A stretch of 6,009 nt of DNA from Sphingobacteriales bacterium (GTDB taxonomy: Bacteria; Bacteroidota; Bacteroidia; Chitinophagales; Chitinophagaceae), in contig REAQ01000036.1 of NCBI GenBank assembly GCA_004294195.1, positions 1-6,009 on the forward strand. The letters are read 5' to 3'. A model generated the notes under the pieces. The model was not told where the DNA came from and did no database searches. It was given only the letters and a program-made list of their open reading frames with translations. Positions within the stretch are counted from its first letter, which is position 1. The number at the start of each line of letters is the position of its first letter. This document shows, one piece after another, positions 5,981-6,009 of this stretch. The position numbers were made by a program, and so were the translations under genes.

Positions 5981-6009
5981 GGATTATATGCCGGAGGCAA
6001 ATAATCAAT

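Noticed and set aside
5795..6004. Plus-strand open frame spanning the tRNA
   Set aside because: It overlaps the end of the acyltransferase gene, the tandem repeat and the tRNA on the opposite strand, and its translation has no meaning as a protein family.

Overview
The window looks like a chromosomal segment of a Bacteroidota bacterium, most likely Chitinophagaceae or a close relative. This is inferred from TAnnTTTG-like promoter boxes, AT-rich leaders without clear Shine-Dalgarno sequences, a DUF2975/Xre gene pair of the kind found in this phylum, and a ClC protein of a type I associate with it. No database search was possible, so the taxonomy is an inference. Base composition is moderate and even, and I see no insertion sequence, prophage, CRISPR array or clear sign of recent transfer.

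Layout: (1) Positions 1-851, minus strand: a nucleotide-sugar epimerase of the extended SDR family (UDP-glucuronate/UDP-glucose 4-epimerase type). It is cut off at its C-terminus by the left edge and reads open without a stop. (2) A 51-bp divergent spacer leads to a plus-strand pair: an FMN-binding pyridoxamine-phosphate-oxidase-like protein (903-1514) and, 20 bp later, a ClC chloride channel/transporter with C-terminal CBS domains (1535-3316). (3) A 79-bp spacer holds a perfect 11-bp inverted repeat that overlaps a good Bacteroidota-type promoter. It is followed by a two-gene module, a four-helix DUF2975 membrane protein (3396-3935) and a small Xre/Cro-type regulator (3939-4148), only 3 bp apart. 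(4) After a 93-bp spacer comes a second tight pair: an ankyrin-repeat lipoprotein (4242-4814) and an acyltransferase-3 family membrane protein (4822-5859), 7 bp apart. (5) At the right end an 8-bp tandem repeat (5866-5905) separates the acyltransferase gene from a convergent tRNA-Arg(CCG) on the minus strand (5909-5980).

Working together: most of the window is ordinary housekeeping or envelope-related content. Epimerase and acyltransferase both belong to families that make or decorate cell-surface glycans, but they are not adjacent and no pathway can be assigned. The part that most resembles a self-contained regulatory system is the DUF2975/Xre module with the palindrome over its promoter. 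The simplest reading is an autoregulated membrane-protein/repressor pair of unknown function.
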